Source of the DNA: an uncultured Oscillospiraceae bacterium
Lineage (GTDB): Bacteria > Bacillota > Clostridia > Oscillospirales > Acutalibacteraceae
DNA length: 64,000 nt
Reading direction: 5' to 3'
NCBI GenBank assembly: GCA_900540305.1
Contig: UQFL01000002.1
Location: 10,474-74,473 of the forward strand
Shown here in pieces: positions 42,103-52,826 of this stretch. A model generated the notes under the pieces. It made no database searches. It was given only the letters and a program-made list of their open reading frames with translations, and had not been told where the DNA came from. Positions within the stretch are counted from its first letter, which is position 1, and every line of letters starts with the position of its first letter. Made by a program: the position numbers and the translations under genes.

Positions 42103-43293
42103 TTATTTTATAAATTCCTTTGCAACCTCGCCCATAATTTTAACGCCGTCAATAATATTTTCGTCGCTCGGCGTTGAAAAATTAAGGCGGATATATGAGC
42201 ACGGTTTAGTGTCGTCAGTCATAAATGCGCTGCCGGGTACAACGGCAACCTTTCTCTCAAGGAGTTTTCCAACATAATCAAGCATATCAACATCATCGGG
42301 CAGCTTTGCCCAGATAAACAATCCGCCCTGTGGTTTTACATAACTAATAAAACCTGAGCAGTATTTATCAAGGCAGTCGCACATAAGGCTGAGCTTTCTG
42401 CGATAAATTTTTCTGATATTCTCTATGTGTTTATTGACATCGTATTCATCAAACCATCGTGAAACTATCATTTGGTTTAACACGCCTGTGTGGACATCGG
42501 AAACCTGCTTTCCAATTGTGAATGCTGGAGCGATTCTATTCGGAACAACGGCATAGGCAACTCTAATACCGGGTGCAAGAATTTTTGAAAACGAGCCTGC
42601 GTAAACAACAATACCGTCCGTATCAAAACTCTTTATTGCAGGAACATCCTCGCCCTCTACTCGGAGATTACCGTAAGGGTTATCCTCAAGAATAACGAGA
42701 TTATTTTCTTTTGCAAGGCGGTACATCTCTTTTCTTTTTTCAAGGCTGAGCGTTGTTCCGCCGGGATTTTGGAAATTAGGAATAGTGTAGATGAACTTTG
42801 CGCTTGGATTTTCTTTTATAACTCTTTCAAGCGCCTGCATATTCATTCCGTCATCATCAATCGGAACGCCTGCAAGTTTACAGCCGTGAGAACGAAAACA
42901 GTTAAGAGAACCTATAAATGACGGTTCTTCACATATAACGGTGTCGCCCTCTGAGCAAAGCACACGGGTTGTTATATCCATAATCTGTGTTGCGCCTGCG
43001 GTTATGATTACCGTATCTTCCTCAGAGCTCACATTTTCTCTCTTTTTGAGCCACTCGGCAACTGTTTTTCTCAATGGCTCATATCCCTCTGACACTCCGT
43101 AAACGAGCGCCGAAACAGGGTTTTCGTTAAGAATTTCAGCGGTGATTTTCTTAACCTCTTCACACGGGAAAGCGTCTGTATCGGGCGAGCCGCCTGCAAA
43201 CGCAATCATTCCCGGCTCGTTGGTTACTTTCAGTATTTCCCTTACCGCTGATGGTTTTAAATTAGCAAATTTTTTTGATAAAGTATAACTCAT
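42103..43293 (-). CDS. PLP-dependent aminotransferase (class I/II, 2-aminoadipate/LysN-like)
   Basis: A 396-residue fold-type I aminotransferase. IAFAGGSPDTDAFP at the start, ITAGATQIMDI, IPNFQNPGGTTLS, EDNPYGNLR, the PLP lysine in YAGSFSKILAPGIRV and a final YIRLNFSTP define the subgroup. The subgroup includes 2-aminoadipate and branched-chain/aromatic aminotransferases, and the MocR regulators without their DNA-binding part. Substrate is unknown. It starts 5 bases after the preceding transferase gene. Confidence 0.86.
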   Translation of the reverse strand: MSYTLSKKFANLKPSAVREILKVTNEPGMIAFAGGSPDTDAFPCEEVKKITAEILNENPVSALVYGVSEGYEPLRKTVAEWLKKRENVSSEEDTVIITAGATQIMDITTRVLCSEGDTVICEEPSFIGSLNCFRSHGCKLAGVPIDDDGMNMQALERVIKENPSAKFIYTIPNFQNPGGTTLSLEKRKEMYRLAKENNLVILEDNPYGNLRVEGEDVPAIKSFDTDGIVVYAGSFSKILAPGIRVAYAVVPNRIAPAFTIGKQVSDVHTGVLNQMIVSRWFDEYDVNKHIENIRKIYRRKLSLMCDCLDKYCSGFISYVKPQGGLFIWAKLPDDVDMLDYVGKLLERKVAVVPGSAFMTDDTKPCSYIRLNFSTPSDENIIDGVKIMGEVAKEFIK

Positions 43294-43298
43294 TTAAA

Positions 43299-44417
43299 TC
43301 ACTTCAATATATTTTTAACAAAGCGTTCTGACGAATTACCGTCACACAAAGACACAAAACGCTTTTTGAAATTTTCAAGTTTTTCATTATCCCTGCGAGT
43401 TTCCTTAACGGCTTTTGCAAGCTCGTCAAAACTTTTTACAACTGCGCCGCAGGAATAATCTTCATAATCAAAATAAAATCCTCTTCCGCTGTCATAATCG
43501 CCCAAATCGGGAGCATACAAAACGGCGGGATTTCCGATTATGGCATTTTCAAATATAACGGACGAATAATCCGTTACAAGAACATCTGTAATAAACAGAA
43601 TATCGTTGATTTCACGCTCGTCTGAAAAATCAAAAACTCTGTCTTTAACTGATGGTGGAATTTCTAACTTATCTTTTATAAACGGGTGCATTTTCAAAAT
43701 AACAGCCCATTCGCCGCCGAGTTCATTTACGAATTTTTCAACATCAAAAAACTCTGGCGGATAATAAGCATTATGAACATTTCCGCCTCTGAATGTGGGC
43801 GCAAAAAGGCAAATCTTTTTACCCTTTAAAAGAGGCTCTTTTTCATATAGTCTTTCTTTTGCGGCGTTCACATATTCGCTGTCAAAAAAGCAGTCCGTTC
43901 TCGGAGTGCCGACAGCTTTTACACGGCTTTCGTCAATACCAAAAGCCTCGGCATATATCGGGATAATTTCCTCTGATGAAACAATAGCCTCGGTATAATT
44001 TTTATGTGTTAGAGAATTTTTCTCCGCCGACGCTCTGCCGTATCCGAAACGCTTGAATGCGCCCATAGCGTGCCACACCTGAATAAGGTGCTGATTTTGA
44101 CGCAGTTTGAGCACATACACTCTTGGCTCGTAATCGTCAACAAGTATAAATTTACTCTGCGCCATCTCACGGGCAATTTCTGCTTCTGACGGCAAATCAA
44201 GGCTTGTTATAACCCTGATTTCAAAATTGAGAGCATTTTTTTCTATATAATTTTTTATTGCAAGAAGATTGCCGCCGAGCCTGCCCTTTGAAGTGGTAAA
44301 CATAAGAATTTTATTATCCTTCATAGGCAGACGCTTCGCATCCTCAAAAAGCTTTATAAATTTTGCGAATTTTGCTTTTTGGAGAATGGGATATGCGGCT
44401 GATAATAACTTATTCAT
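43299..44417 (-). CDS. CDP-glycerol glycerophosphotransferase family protein, paralogue 2
   Basis: A protein of about 372 residues of the TagB/TagF fold. Family motifs include QVWHAMGAFKRFGYGRAS, TPRTDCFF, CLFAPTFRGG, ILKMHPF and VTDYSSVIFENAI. Such enzymes add glycerol-phosphate or ribitol-phosphate units to wall or lipid-linked carbohydrates. The start MNKLLSAAYP at 44417 was chosen because it overlaps the preceding stop by 8 bases (ATGAATAA), a coupling arrangement. The longer frame would overlap by more than 80 bases. It is about as long as its upstream paralogue. Confidence 0.85.
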   Translation of the reverse strand: MNKLLSAAYPILQKAKFAKFIKLFEDAKRLPMKDNKILMFTTSKGRLGGNLLAIKNYIEKNALNFEIRVITSLDLPSEAEIAREMAQSKFILVDDYEPRVYVLKLRQNQHLIQVWHAMGAFKRFGYGRASAEKNSLTHKNYTEAIVSSEEIIPIYAEAFGIDESRVKAVGTPRTDCFFDSEYVNAAKERLYEKEPLLKGKKICLFAPTFRGGNVHNAYYPPEFFDVEKFVNELGGEWAVILKMHPFIKDKLEIPPSVKDRVFDFSDEREINDILFITDVLVTDYSSVIFENAIIGNPAVLYAPDLGDYDSGRGFYFDYEDYSCGAVVKSFDELAKAVKETRRDNEKLENFKKRFVSLCDGNSSERFVKNILK

Positions 44418-45609
44418 TTTCAGTTTTTCCGTAATTATAGCGCCCGTCATAAACGCCGCGCATAAGTTCGTCAATAATTTCTCCGTAAACACGGGTTACG
44501 CTTGAAAAGCGTTTGTTAACATAATCTTTTTTGAACGCCTCTACTTTTTCTGCTGACGCTCTTGCAGAGCCTGAAATAAAATCGCATATTCCCTTTGCAT
44601 TTTTTGAATACAAAGCAGGAATATCACGCCAGAAATCAATATAAAATCCACGCTCGTCTATATATTTATCGCTGTCAAAACAGTAAATATATACAGGCAG
44701 ATTTTTAAGAAGCGCCTCATAAATCACAGAACTGTAATCGGTTACAACAAAGTCCGCAACGGACATAAAATCCATTCCCGTGAAATTCTCGCTCTCTGTG
44801 CAATTCATTCTGGAGTCAACATAAATAAGCTCCTTATTGGTATCTACCACATGGCGCTTTACAATGAGGTTGTATTCCGAATAATTCACACGGTTTACAA
44901 GCTCCTGCTCCGCCTTTCTGAGAGCATCCGTATCCTCTTGAGTATCCCTGAATGTGGGCACATAAAGAATATTCTTTTTACCGTTATCAAGAATGGGATA
45001 TTTAGCGAGAACATTATTTTTAAGTCTTTCTGTTTCGCTCTCATCAGTAAGATAATCCATTCTCGGAATACCAATGGGGATAAATTTCTCCTCAGGCTGA
45101 CCGAAAGCCTCTGCAAAATGCGGTACGCATTTGTCACCGCTTGCGGCGATAAGGCTGTAATTATTGTGCATTTTGAAAGCTTCGGCAGTTTCGGAGGACT
45201 TGCCGCCCTCTTTATCAAGAATTGATTTTCCGAAACGCTTAAATGCGCCGAGAGCATGCCATAACTGAATTATTTTGAGTTCAGGTTTATGATTTAACAT
45301 TGAAGCGAGAATGCAGTATCCGTCAAGCACTACCACCTTTGAGGTGGCAAGCGCTTTCATCTGACGGAACATTTCGCCTATATATTTAATTTTACCGCCT
45401 ATTGAATCGGGAATCATTTTACACAGCACAACAACTTCATACTGCGGATAAACAGTTTTAATCTCGTTTATCAGATAACGAAAGTCAAGCGACGGAGTTT
45501 CGCTCTGACGGGAGATGAATGCGATTTTATTTTCAGTTTTACGCTTTTTATAAAAAGAATAGAAAAAGCTCATAACAGCTCCGAAAAGCTTTGCGAAAAT
45601 CTTAATCAC
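44410..45609 (-). CDS. CDP-glycerol glycerophosphotransferase family protein, paralogue 1
   Basis: A 399-residue TagB/TagF-like enzyme: an amphipathic N-terminal segment, then QLWHALGAFKRFGKS, GIPRMDYL, ILYVPTFRDTQ, LIVKRHV and VTDYSSVIYEALL. It is clearly a paralogue of the next gene. Two in tandem suggest primer and polymer steps, or two different linkages, of a teichoic-acid-like or phosphoglycerol-decorated polymer; this is inference. It begins 29 bases after glyA. Confidence 0.86.
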   Translation of the reverse strand: MIKIFAKLFGAVMSFFYSFYKKRKTENKIAFISRQSETPSLDFRYLINEIKTVYPQYEVVVLCKMIPDSIGGKIKYIGEMFRQMKALATSKVVVLDGYCILASMLNHKPELKIIQLWHALGAFKRFGKSILDKEGGKSSETAEAFKMHNNYSLIAASGDKCVPHFAEAFGQPEEKFIPIGIPRMDYLTDESETERLKNNVLAKYPILDNGKKNILYVPTFRDTQEDTDALRKAEQELVNRVNYSEYNLIVKRHVVDTNKELIYVDSRMNCTESENFTGMDFMSVADFVVTDYSSVIYEALLKNLPVYIYCFDSDKYIDERGFYIDFWRDIPALYSKNAKGICDFISGSARASAEKVEAFKKDYVNKRFSSVTRVYGEIIDELMRGVYDGRYNYGKTENE

Positions 45610-45638
45610 ATCATCACCTCCTGTGCGTTATAGTTATA

Positions 45639-46892
45639 TTATTCGTAAAGCGGATATTTAGCGCAGATTTCAGCTACGCCTTTGAGAATATAATCTTTCT
45701 GATTGTCAAAATCAGTAACAGCAAGGCTGATGAATTTGGCAATCTTTTCAAAACCATCCTCATTAAGACCTCTTGTTGTAGCGGCAGGTGTGCCGATACG
45801 AACGCCCGATGTAACAAACGGTGAAAGAGGTTCGTTGGGAACAGTATTCTTATTAAGAGTAATATGTACTTCGTCAAGTCTTGCTTCAAGTTCTTTACCC
45901 GTAACGCCTGTGCCGATAAGAGAAAGAAGAACAAGGTGGTTATCTGTGCCGCCTGAAACAAGATTGAGACCTCTTGAGATAAGTCCCTTTGCAAGCGCCT
46001 GAGCGTTGTTGATTACACGCTGCTGATATTCCTTGAACTCAGGTTTGAGAGCCTCGCCGAAGCAAACAGCCTTACCTGCGATAACATGCATAAGCGGGCC
46101 GCCCTGCGTGCCGGGGAATACTGCTGAGTTAAGCTTTTTGATAAGATAGGGGTTGTTGCAGAGGATAAGACCGCCTCTGGGGCCTCTCAAAGTCTTATGA
46201 GTTGTTGTGGTAACAACATCTGCATACGGAACAGGGCTCTGATGAAGACCTGCCGCAACAAGACCTGCGATATGTGCCATATCAACCATAAACATTGCGC
46301 CGTTTGCATGAGCAATATCAGCCATTGTTTTGAAATCTATTGCTCTGGGATATGCAGATGCGCCTGCTACGATAAGTTTGGGTTTAACTTTATTAACCTG
46401 CTTTGCAAAAGCATCAATATCAATAAATCCGTCATCATTAACACCGTAAGGCACGAAATTAAAGTACTTACCGCTGATATTTACGGGAGAACCGTGTGTA
46501 AGGTGACCGCCGTTATCAAGGCTCATACCCATAACGGTATCACCTGGTTTAAGAAGAGCAAGATAAACTGCTGTGTTTGCCTGTGCGCCTGAATGAGCTT
46601 GAACATTTGCATAAGAAGCGCCGAAAAGTTCGCACGCTCTTTTGATAGCTATTTCCTCAACGATGTCAACATACTGACAGCCGCCGTAATAACGCTTGCC
46701 CGGAAGACCTTCTGCGTACTTATTTGTAAGAACGCTTCCCATAGCAGCCATAACCTGCGGAGATACAAGGTTTTCAGAAGCGATAAGCTCAATATTCTCT
46801 CTCTGGCGTTTAAGCTCAAGAGCCATTGCGTCTGCAACCTCTTTGTCCGTTTCAGCGACTTTTGCGATTGAATCGTAGTAATCAGAATACAT
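45639..46892 (-). CDS. glyA: serine hydroxymethyltransferase
   Basis: A 417-residue PLP enzyme that interconverts serine and glycine with tetrahydrofolate. [37 protein letters not shown] and the PLP lysine in [14 protein letters not shown] (about 231) are all present. The length is standard. AAAGGAG precedes the ATG. It heads the operon glyA, two transferases, aminotransferase, trpS. The folate enzyme folD lies in the next operon upstream. Confidence 0.97.
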   Translation of the reverse strand: MYSDYYDSIAKVAETDKEVADAMALELKRQRENIELIASENLVSPQVMAAMGSVLTNKYAEGLPGKRYYGGCQYVDIVEEIAIKRACELFGASYANVQAHSGAQANTAVYLALLKPGDTVMGMSLDNGGHLTHGSPVNISGKYFNFVPYGVNDDGFIDIDAFAKQVNKVKPKLIVAGASAYPRAIDFKTMADIAHANGAMFMVDMAHIAGLVAAGLHQSPVPYADVVTTTTHKTLRGPRGGLILCNNPYLIKKLNSAVFPGTQGGPLMHVIAGKAVCFGEALKPEFKEYQQRVINNAQALAKGLISRGLNLVSGGTDNHLVLLSLIGTGVTGKELEARLDEVHITLNKNTVPNEPLSPFVTSGVRIGTPAATTRGLNEDGFEKIAKFISLAVTDFDNQKDYILKGVAEICAKYPLYE

Positions 46893-46927
46893 ATTAAGTT
46901 CTCCTTTTCAGAAAATTATACTCTTAC

Positions 46928-46956
46928 ATAATAACATAATAATAATAAATATACAA
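46928..46956 (-). promoter_or_regulatory. promoter of glyA operon
   Basis: Minus strand: TTGTAT, 17 bases, TATTAT. A second TATAAT closer to the gene lacks a good -35. Confidence 0.5.
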
Positions 46957-46967
46957 TAATGATTTGC

Positions 46968-46996
46968 AAAAAATAACGGCACGCAAAAGCGTGCCG
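46968..46996 (-). terminator. terminator of ymfF-uppP operon
   Basis: CGGCACGC-AAAA-GCGTGCCG; on the minus strand it is followed by TTATTTTTTG. Confidence 0.85.
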
Positions 46997-47026
46997 AAAC
47001 TATTGCTTATTAAAATATTAACTCTT

Positions 47027-47860
47027 TTACGCCGCAAGCGCAAAATAGATAAACACCGCAATACCGAGAATTATTCTGTACCAGCCAAACACCGTAAAAT
47101 CGTGCTTTTTGATATATCCCATAAGGAATTTAATTGCGAGAATAGAAACTGCAAATGCAAATATCATTCCCGCAGCGAGAATAACAAGTTCCTCGGCAGT
47201 AAAATTAAATCCGAATTTAACAAGCTTTAATGCGCTTGCGCCGAACATAACGGGAACGGCGAGAAAGAATGTATATTCCGCCGCAACCGACCTTGAAACG
47301 CCTATCAAAAGTGCACCCACAATAGTTGCGCCGCTTCTTGATGTGCCTGGGAATACTGCGGCTATAAGCTGAAACAGACCGATGATGATTGCAGTCTGAT
47401 AAGTAAACTCGCTGATTGAATTGATTTTGGACTGTTTGCCTTTATTAAGCTTTTCGATAACAATAAACAGGATACCGAAAATTATCAGCATGGCAGCAAC
47501 AGTCTGCCAATTATAGAAAATCTCTTCAAGTTTATCGTCAAAAAGAACACCCACAACAGCGGCGGGAACGCATGAAACAATAATTTTTACCCACATTGAA
47601 AGGGTATCTTTTTTCCACACAAGCTTTTTTGACTGATTAATTTCAAGCGGAATAAGCTTTTTGAAATAGAGAACAACAACGGCGAGAATTGCTCCGAGCT
47701 GAATAACAACAAGGAACATATTCTTAAATTCCTCTGAAACATTCATTTTGAGAAATTCATCAACAAGAATCATATGCCCTGTTGAACTAATCGGAAGCCA
47801 CTCCGTTATTCCCTCTACAATTCCGAGTATTATAGCTTTTAAAATTTCAATAAAGTCCAT
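47027..47860 (-). CDS. uppP: undecaprenyl-diphosphatase (BacA type)
   Basis: A 277-residue polytopic membrane enzyme that recycles the lipid carrier undecaprenyl pyrophosphate for peptidoglycan and polymer export; it also confers bacitracin tolerance. The first signature [20 protein letters not shown] (catalytic Glu and Ser) and the second [10 protein letters not shown] (catalytic Arg) are intact. MDFIEILK at 47860 has AGGGAG 8 bases upstream; the longer frame was rejected. It is the last gene of the ymfF operon. Confidence 0.96.
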   Translation of the reverse strand: MDFIEILKAIILGIVEGITEWLPISSTGHMILVDEFLKMNVSEEFKNMFLVVIQLGAILAVVVLYFKKLIPLEINQSKKLVWKKDTLSMWVKIIVSCVPAAVVGVLFDDKLEEIFYNWQTVAAMLIIFGILFIVIEKLNKGKQSKINSISEFTYQTAIIIGLFQLIAAVFPGTSRSGATIVGALLIGVSRSVAAEYTFFLAVPVMFGASALKLVKFGFNFTAEELVILAAGMIFAFAVSILAIKFLMGYIKKHDFTVFGWYRIILGIAVFIYFALAA

Positions 47861-47940
47861 AGAAAAACTCCCTGCAACACTTTTCATCATAAAATATCAC
47901 ATACAAATTATGATTTGTTTTATTTTATGAAAAATCAAAG

Positions 47941-48789
47941 TCAAATATTATTCTGAAGTTTAGCGGCAGTGAGAGTATTCTGCATAAGCATTGAAATAGT
48001 CATAGGGCCTACGCCGCCGGGAACGGGTGTGATATACGAACATTTAGGAGCAACACTGTCAAAATCAACATCGCCGCAGAGTTTGCCGTTTTCATCTCTG
48101 TCAATTCCAACATCAATGACAACTGCGCCCTCTTTTACCATATCAGCCGTAACGAATTTGGGCTTGCCGATAGCGGCAACAAGAATATCGGCAGAACTTG
48201 TAATCTCTTTCAAATTCTGAGTTTTTGAATGTGTTATCTCAACAGTTGCGTTTTCGTGAAGAAGAAGCATTGCCATAGGTTTGCCCACAATATTGCTTCT
48301 GCCCATAACAACAGCCTTTTTACCCGATACATCAACGCCTGCTGAATGGATAAGTTCCATAATGCCCGCAGGTGTACATGGAAGGAAATTATAATCGCCT
48401 ATCATAATTGCACCCACATTTACGGGATGAAAAGCGTCCACATCCTTAATCGGGTTAATCATATTTATAACTTCTTTATCATCAAGGTGGGACGGAAGAG
48501 GAAGCTGGCAAAGAATGCCGTTTATATCTTTTCTCTCGTTAAGTTCTTTAACAAGCGCATTGAGTTCTTCCTGTGTTGTGCTTGCAGGAAGGGCAAACTT
48601 TTCGCTGTAAAAACCGACCTCTTCACAAGCCTTTTCCTTATTTCTAACATAAACCTGAGAAGCAGAATCATCGCCCACAATGATTACGGCAAGCCCGGGA
48701 ACAATACCCTGCTCCTTTAATTTTGCCGTTTCTGCTTTTACTCTTTCACGAACGGCTTTTGACACCGCTTTTCCGTCTATTACTGCCAT
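47941..48789 (-). CDS. folD: methylenetetrahydrofolate dehydrogenase / methenyl-THF cyclohydrolase
   Basis: A 282-residue bifunctional folate enzyme. [15 protein letters not shown] holds the catalytic Lys. [38 protein letters not shown] (NADP binding) and the final [11 protein letters not shown] are all FolD signatures. It supplies one-carbon units for purines and formyl-Met, and works with SHMT (glyA), encoded in the next operon. It follows lgt by 11 bases. Confidence 0.97.
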   Translation of the reverse strand: MAVIDGKAVSKAVRERVKAETAKLKEQGIVPGLAVIIVGDDSASQVYVRNKEKACEEVGFYSEKFALPASTTQEELNALVKELNERKDINGILCQLPLPSHLDDKEVINMINPIKDVDAFHPVNVGAIMIGDYNFLPCTPAGIMELIHSAGVDVSGKKAVVMGRSNIVGKPMAMLLLHENATVEITHSKTQNLKEITSSADILVAAIGKPKFVTADMVKEGAVVIDVGIDRDENGKLCGDVDFDSVAPKCSYITPVPGGVGPMTISMLMQNTLTAAKLQNNI

Positions 48790-48800
48790 ATAAAATCTCC

Positions 48801-49802
48801 TTAATCAATCACTGTTCTAAAAAAGAAATCGGGGTTTTGAGAATTATTGTTTTTGCTTACAGAATATTTGTAAGGGCTATCCACCAAATCGTAAACAGGC
48901 GTTAACACAGGCGGATTGATAAGATATTTTCTTGAGAGAGTGCCCTTTTTGAGTTTCTGAAGCATTATGATAAGCCAAACTGCGAAAACAACCACTATAA
49001 CAGCGGAGAGAAGCTGGCTTACACGAATAGTTGTTGAGCCGATATAAAGGCTGTCTGTTCTGAGCCCCTCAACTACCATTCTTTCAAGTCCGTAGCCGAT
49101 ACCGTAAAGCAAAAAGATTTCGCCTTTAAATTTGCGGCGTTTTTTAACAAGAAAATGAAGAATCAAAAACAGTCCGAGACACCATACACTCTCATAAAGG
49201 AAAGTGGGGTGAACGGCTTCGGCAGGGTTAACTTCCATACCTTTTTGGAGCAATTCATACTGATTTGCCGCAAGTTCATCTCTGATTTTAGTAGACCACA
49301 TACGGAATAAAGCAGTATCCGTATTTGCGCCGAAGGCTTCCTGATTGAAGAAATTGCCCCAGCGGCCTATTCCCTGACCAATCAAAAGACCGAGTGCTCC
49401 GACATCGAGAAGATTTTGAAAATCAATCTTTCCGATTTTAGCGCCTATCCATGCGCCGATTATTGCGCCGATTATACCGCCGTAGATCGCAATACCGCCA
49501 TGCCATATCGCTATTATCTCTTCGGGATGAGCGGCAAAATAATCCCATTCAAAAACAACATAGTAAAGCCTTGCGCCTATAATTCCGAAAAGTGTTCCCC
49601 AAATGAGAACATCTGTCATACCGTCAAGGCTCATTTTCCATTTTTTTGCGGTTACGCCGCCGTAAAGCACGGCAAGCGCAAATCCGAAAGCGATAATAAT
49701 TCCGTACCAGTGAACTTCATAGCTGCCCACGGTAAACGCAACAGACGGAATATTGAAACTTATTCCCAGTCCGTCAAAAAAAACTTCAGTATAGTTACTC
49801 AT
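48801..49802 (-). CDS. lgt: prolipoprotein diacylglyceryl transferase
   Basis: A 333-residue polytopic membrane enzyme that attaches diacylglycerol to the lipobox cysteine of lipoproteins. [32 protein letters not shown] and the Lgt signature [15 protein letters not shown] are clear, as is [16 protein letters not shown] near the end. The C-terminus runs about 40 residues beyond the last helix. It is 13 bases after ymfH. Confidence 0.96.
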   Translation of the reverse strand: MSNYTEVFFDGLGISFNIPSVAFTVGSYEVHWYGIIIAFGFALAVLYGGVTAKKWKMSLDGMTDVLIWGTLFGIIGARLYYVVFEWDYFAAHPEEIIAIWHGGIAIYGGIIGAIIGAWIGAKIGKIDFQNLLDVGALGLLIGQGIGRWGNFFNQEAFGANTDTALFRMWSTKIRDELAANQYELLQKGMEVNPAEAVHPTFLYESVWCLGLFLILHFLVKKRRKFKGEIFLLYGIGYGLERMVVEGLRTDSLYIGSTTIRVSQLLSAVIVVVFAVWLIIMLQKLKKGTLSRKYLINPPVLTPVYDLVDSPYKYSVSKNNNSQNPDFFFRTVID

Positions 49803-49815
49803 AGTTTTAATATCC

Positions 49816-51090
49816 TTATTCCTCTGATTTCACCACTGAAAGGGCACTGTATTTTTCATCAAGCTTTTCTGCAAGTATTTTTTCAACATCCTCTTTCGTA
49901 ACTCTTTCATAAGCTTTAAGGCTGTCAAAAATTCCGAACCCTGCAAAGTAGCTTGCTATCATACCATTTGCAACGGTGTCCGTAACATTATACGACATTA
50001 TTTCCTTGCCGTAAAGACTTCTTCTTGCCGCTTCAAACTGTCTGTCGCCTATGCCCTCCTTTTTGAGCCTTGCAACCTCTGCTTTAATAGCGTCGCAAAC
50101 AGCCTTTGCATCAGTGCTTTCGCCGTCAAAAATAACAGCTTCGTAGCCGCTGCCGACAAAATATTCCTTTGAAAAAGAGGTGTTAATAAGACCTTGCTCA
50201 AACAGTCTGCTGTAAAGAACCGATGTCTCACCCGCAAGAATTTCAAGCAGAATGTTCATTTTTACAATATCTTCTACGCTCTGTTCTTTATTTTTGCAAG
50301 CCTCTTTATATCCGAATGAAAAAACAGGAACGCCCACAGAAAGATTATATTCACTGTACGAAGATACTATTTCCCTCGGTTCTTCCTCAAACGCTCTTTC
50401 AACAGTAACATCTTCTGATTTTTTCAGATATTTGTCACACACGGCAAGTACTTTTTCAACATCAACATTGCCGACAACGGCAAGCGCCATATTGTTGAGA
50501 TTATAAAATGTGTTGTAGCAGTCGTAAAGAAGTTTGTCCGTAATCTGAGCAATAGATTCAACTGTGCCCGCAATATCAATTCTTACGGGGTGATTCTTAT
50601 AAAGGCATTTGAGAAGATTAAATGTGCTCATCCAACCAGGAACATCATAGTACATTGTAATCTCCTGGCCGATTATGCCCTGCTCCTTTTCAACAGTTTC
50701 TTTTGTGAAATAGGGGTGGGTAACAAAATCGAGAAGAATTTCAAGACTTTCCTCAAATTTATCAGTGCACTGAAAAAGATAGCAGGTTTTATCAAACGAA
50801 GTGTATGCATTGGCAGAAGCGCCCGTTGCGGCATATCTTGTAAATGCGTCAAGTTCCTCGCTTTCAAAAAGCTTATGCTCAAGGAAATGAGCAATTCCCT
50901 CAGGCACCTGAATAAATTCGTCCCTGTCGCTTCTCTTAAATCTTGTATCTATTGAGCCGTACTTTGTGCCGAAAACAGCATATGCCGATTTATAATTTTC
51001 TTTCGGCATAACAAAAAGCTTAAGCCCTGATTTATGGTCAATCTCGTAATATTCCTCTTTAAGACGGGGAGATGTTATTTTTTTCATCAT
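49816..51090 (-). CDS. ymfH: M16 zinc peptidase, YmfH-like
   Basis: A 424-residue insulinase-family protein with the inverted zinc motif HFLEHKLFE (HxxEH) near residue 70 and the downstream Glu in the ETVEKEQGIIGQEI region, so it should be active. YmfH-type proteins pair with an inactive M16 partner (YmfF). In Bacillus they sit in the ymf cluster near EF-P modification genes. Here the ATG overlaps the ymfF-like stop by 4 bases, so the two are made as a pair. Substrate unknown. Confidence 0.88.
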   Translation of the reverse strand: MMKKITSPRLKEEYYEIDHKSGLKLFVMPKENYKSAYAVFGTKYGSIDTRFKRSDRDEFIQVPEGIAHFLEHKLFESEELDAFTRYAATGASANAYTSFDKTCYLFQCTDKFEESLEILLDFVTHPYFTKETVEKEQGIIGQEITMYYDVPGWMSTFNLLKCLYKNHPVRIDIAGTVESIAQITDKLLYDCYNTFYNLNNMALAVVGNVDVEKVLAVCDKYLKKSEDVTVERAFEEEPREIVSSYSEYNLSVGVPVFSFGYKEACKNKEQSVEDIVKMNILLEILAGETSVLYSRLFEQGLINTSFSKEYFVGSGYEAVIFDGESTDAKAVCDAIKAEVARLKKEGIGDRQFEAARRSLYGKEIMSYNVTDTVANGMIASYFAGFGIFDSLKAYERVTKEDVEKILAEKLDEKYSALSVVKSEE

Positions 51091-52370
51091 TCGCCCTCCT
51101 TTTCGCCTGCAAGCCTGTAAACGGTATCAAGCTTAACTCTGTTTGCGCAGTCGATAATATCTTCTTTAGTTACGGCGTTATTAAGCTTTGCGCTTTCAGA
51201 CGGCGTTATATAATTAGAGCCGCACGCCTGCGCCGTATACCACCCCTCTATGGATTCAGGGGCGTCATAAACTGAGTTGAGAGCGTCTGCAAGAGCAATT
51301 TTTGAAGAGTTAAACTCATATTCAAAATTGCCTTTTTTAATCTCCTCAAGCTGATTTAAAATCTCTGCTCGAGCCTTGTCCATATTTTCTTCTTCGCATC
51401 CGCTTTGCACCATAATAAAGCTTTTCTGCTTTGTAAATATTGCTGAGCAGTAATAGCAAAGACTCATTTTTTCTCTTACATTTGCAAAAAGTTTTGAATA
51501 AGGGCCGCCGCCGAAAATATCAGTAAAAGAGCGCATTGCAACTGATTGCTTTATGTTTTCGGGGTCAGAATCAACTCTAAATCCCATTACAAGCTTACCC
51601 TGCTTAACATTTATACGCTCCGTTACATCCTTAACAGAATCAACATCCGTTTTAATTACGGCTTTTTTCGGCTCGCAATATGCTCTTTCAATTTTTGAAA
51701 GCATATCCTGAGTAAGTGTTTTTACTTCTTCGGCGTCTGCGCTGCCCACAATAGTCAAAACGATTTTTGCAGTTTTTAAAATGTTTTTCCAAGCGTCAGC
51801 TGCGCTTTTGCAGGTTATTGCCGCAACATCAGACATAGTGCCGTATCTGTTTACGGCGTATGCCTCACCTTCAAACATAACCTCTTCTGCTTTTCTGAGA
51901 ACATAAAGGCGTTTTTCGTTTTCCTCGCTCTCTATTTTTTCTGTGAGAACTCTTTTTTCACGCTCAACATTCTCCTCAATGAAAAGTCCGTTTTCATCAA
52001 GAACGGGATCAAACGCAAGAGAGAGCAAAAGCTTAATGCAGTCCGATGTTATTTTCTCGCCGTCAAGAGAAAAGCGGTCATCAAGGCAGGTCATACCTAT
52101 TTTGAGCTGCTGCATTTCGCCTACCTTTGTAATTTCAGGCACTATCTCCGCACCGTAAAGCGAAGCAAGACGCCTGTTGAGATTTAAAATTGTGGGGTAC
52201 TCTCTTGAGCATCTTGAAAGTAGCATCGGAACAATTGCGTTCACCGATGCCGTTTCAGCCGAAAGAGGCACAAGAAAGGACAATGACAATTCGTTAGTTT
52301 TAAACCTATCTGCAAATACGGAAATGATTTCCACTCCGTCGCCGACAGTCAGTTTTTCAAAGTCTGACAT
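51087..52370 (-). CDS. ymfF: M16 peptidase-like protein, YmfF-like (no zinc motif)
   Basis: A 427-residue insulinase-fold protein. At the place of the HxxEH motif the sequence reads ETASVNAIVPMLLSR, so zinc ligands are missing and it is probably the non-catalytic subunit. Other family features remain (ASLYGAEIVPE, IFGGGPYSKLFANVREKMSLCYYC). It forms a pair with the active YmfH-like protein downstream. It opens an operon that continues with lgt, folD and uppP. Confidence 0.86.
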   Translation of the reverse strand: MSDFEKLTVGDGVEIISVFADRFKTNELSLSFLVPLSAETASVNAIVPMLLSRCSREYPTILNLNRRLASLYGAEIVPEITKVGEMQQLKIGMTCLDDRFSLDGEKITSDCIKLLLSLAFDPVLDENGLFIEENVEREKRVLTEKIESEENEKRLYVLRKAEEVMFEGEAYAVNRYGTMSDVAAITCKSAADAWKNILKTAKIVLTIVGSADAEEVKTLTQDMLSKIERAYCEPKKAVIKTDVDSVKDVTERINVKQGKLVMGFRVDSDPENIKQSVAMRSFTDIFGGGPYSKLFANVREKMSLCYYCSAIFTKQKSFIMVQSGCEEENMDKARAEILNQLEEIKKGNFEYEFNSSKIALADALNSVYDAPESIEGWYTAQACGSNYITPSESAKLNNAVTKEDIIDCANRVKLDTVYRLAGEKEGE

Positions 52371-52486
52371 TTTATTACTCCGTTTCTAAAAGGATTATAT
52401 AATTTTGTCTTAAATATAATAACACAATATTACAATTATTTCCATAATATATTTATTTAACAAATTTTTAAGGGTAATAAAAAAAA

Positions 52487-52533
52487 TTGCCGCCTGCTAA
52501 AGGAGCAAATAAAGCAAAGCAAGCAGCAATTTA
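52487..52533 (-). terminator. terminator of the small-protein trio
   Basis: On the minus strand ATTGCTGCTTGC...GCAGGCGGCAAT with G-U pairs, then eight T. The arm partly overlaps the end of the last small gene. Confidence 0.65.
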
Positions 52534-52772
52534 TCGTCGGTTTCACCCTGTGAAAGCAATATCATCAGTATCAGCAGTATAAATGTTGAATCCTGTTTTT
52601 CATCCATTTGATTTTCTGATTTTTCATCTTCCTGTTTTTGAGCATGGCTTTCACTGCCTGCAAAAAAATTCTTTTCAGCCCTGCGGCGCTGTTCTGTGCT
52701 GTTATGCGCAGTCTGCCCCGACCTGCCGTTGTCCTGAGCTTGATTTATATATGACGAAGCTCTTTTCTGCAT
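52497..52772 (-). CDS. hypothetical small protein with hydrophobic C-terminus (start uncertain)
   Basis: At least 91 residues: a basic/polar helical N-terminus (MQKRASSYINQAQ), a Lys/Gln/Glu-rich middle and a Leu-rich end (FILLILMILLS then DKLLLALLYLLL). I know this pattern only as an uncharacterised clostridial type. Protein-like sequence continues upstream in frame (FTPNDIEDAKRRVREM) right up to the preceding stop codon at 52827, but without ATG, GTG or TTG in that stretch. Either a rare start is used or the two genes were once one. The third gene of a trio. Confidence 0.55.
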   Translation of the reverse strand: MQKRASSYINQAQDNGRSGQTAHNSTEQRRRAEKNFFAGSESHAQKQEDEKSENQMDEKQDSTFILLILMILLSQGETDDKLLLALLYLLL

Positions 52773-52826
52773 TTCTCTTACCCGTCTTTTAGCGTCCTCT
52801 ATATCATTGGGAGTAAACTGCGGCGT

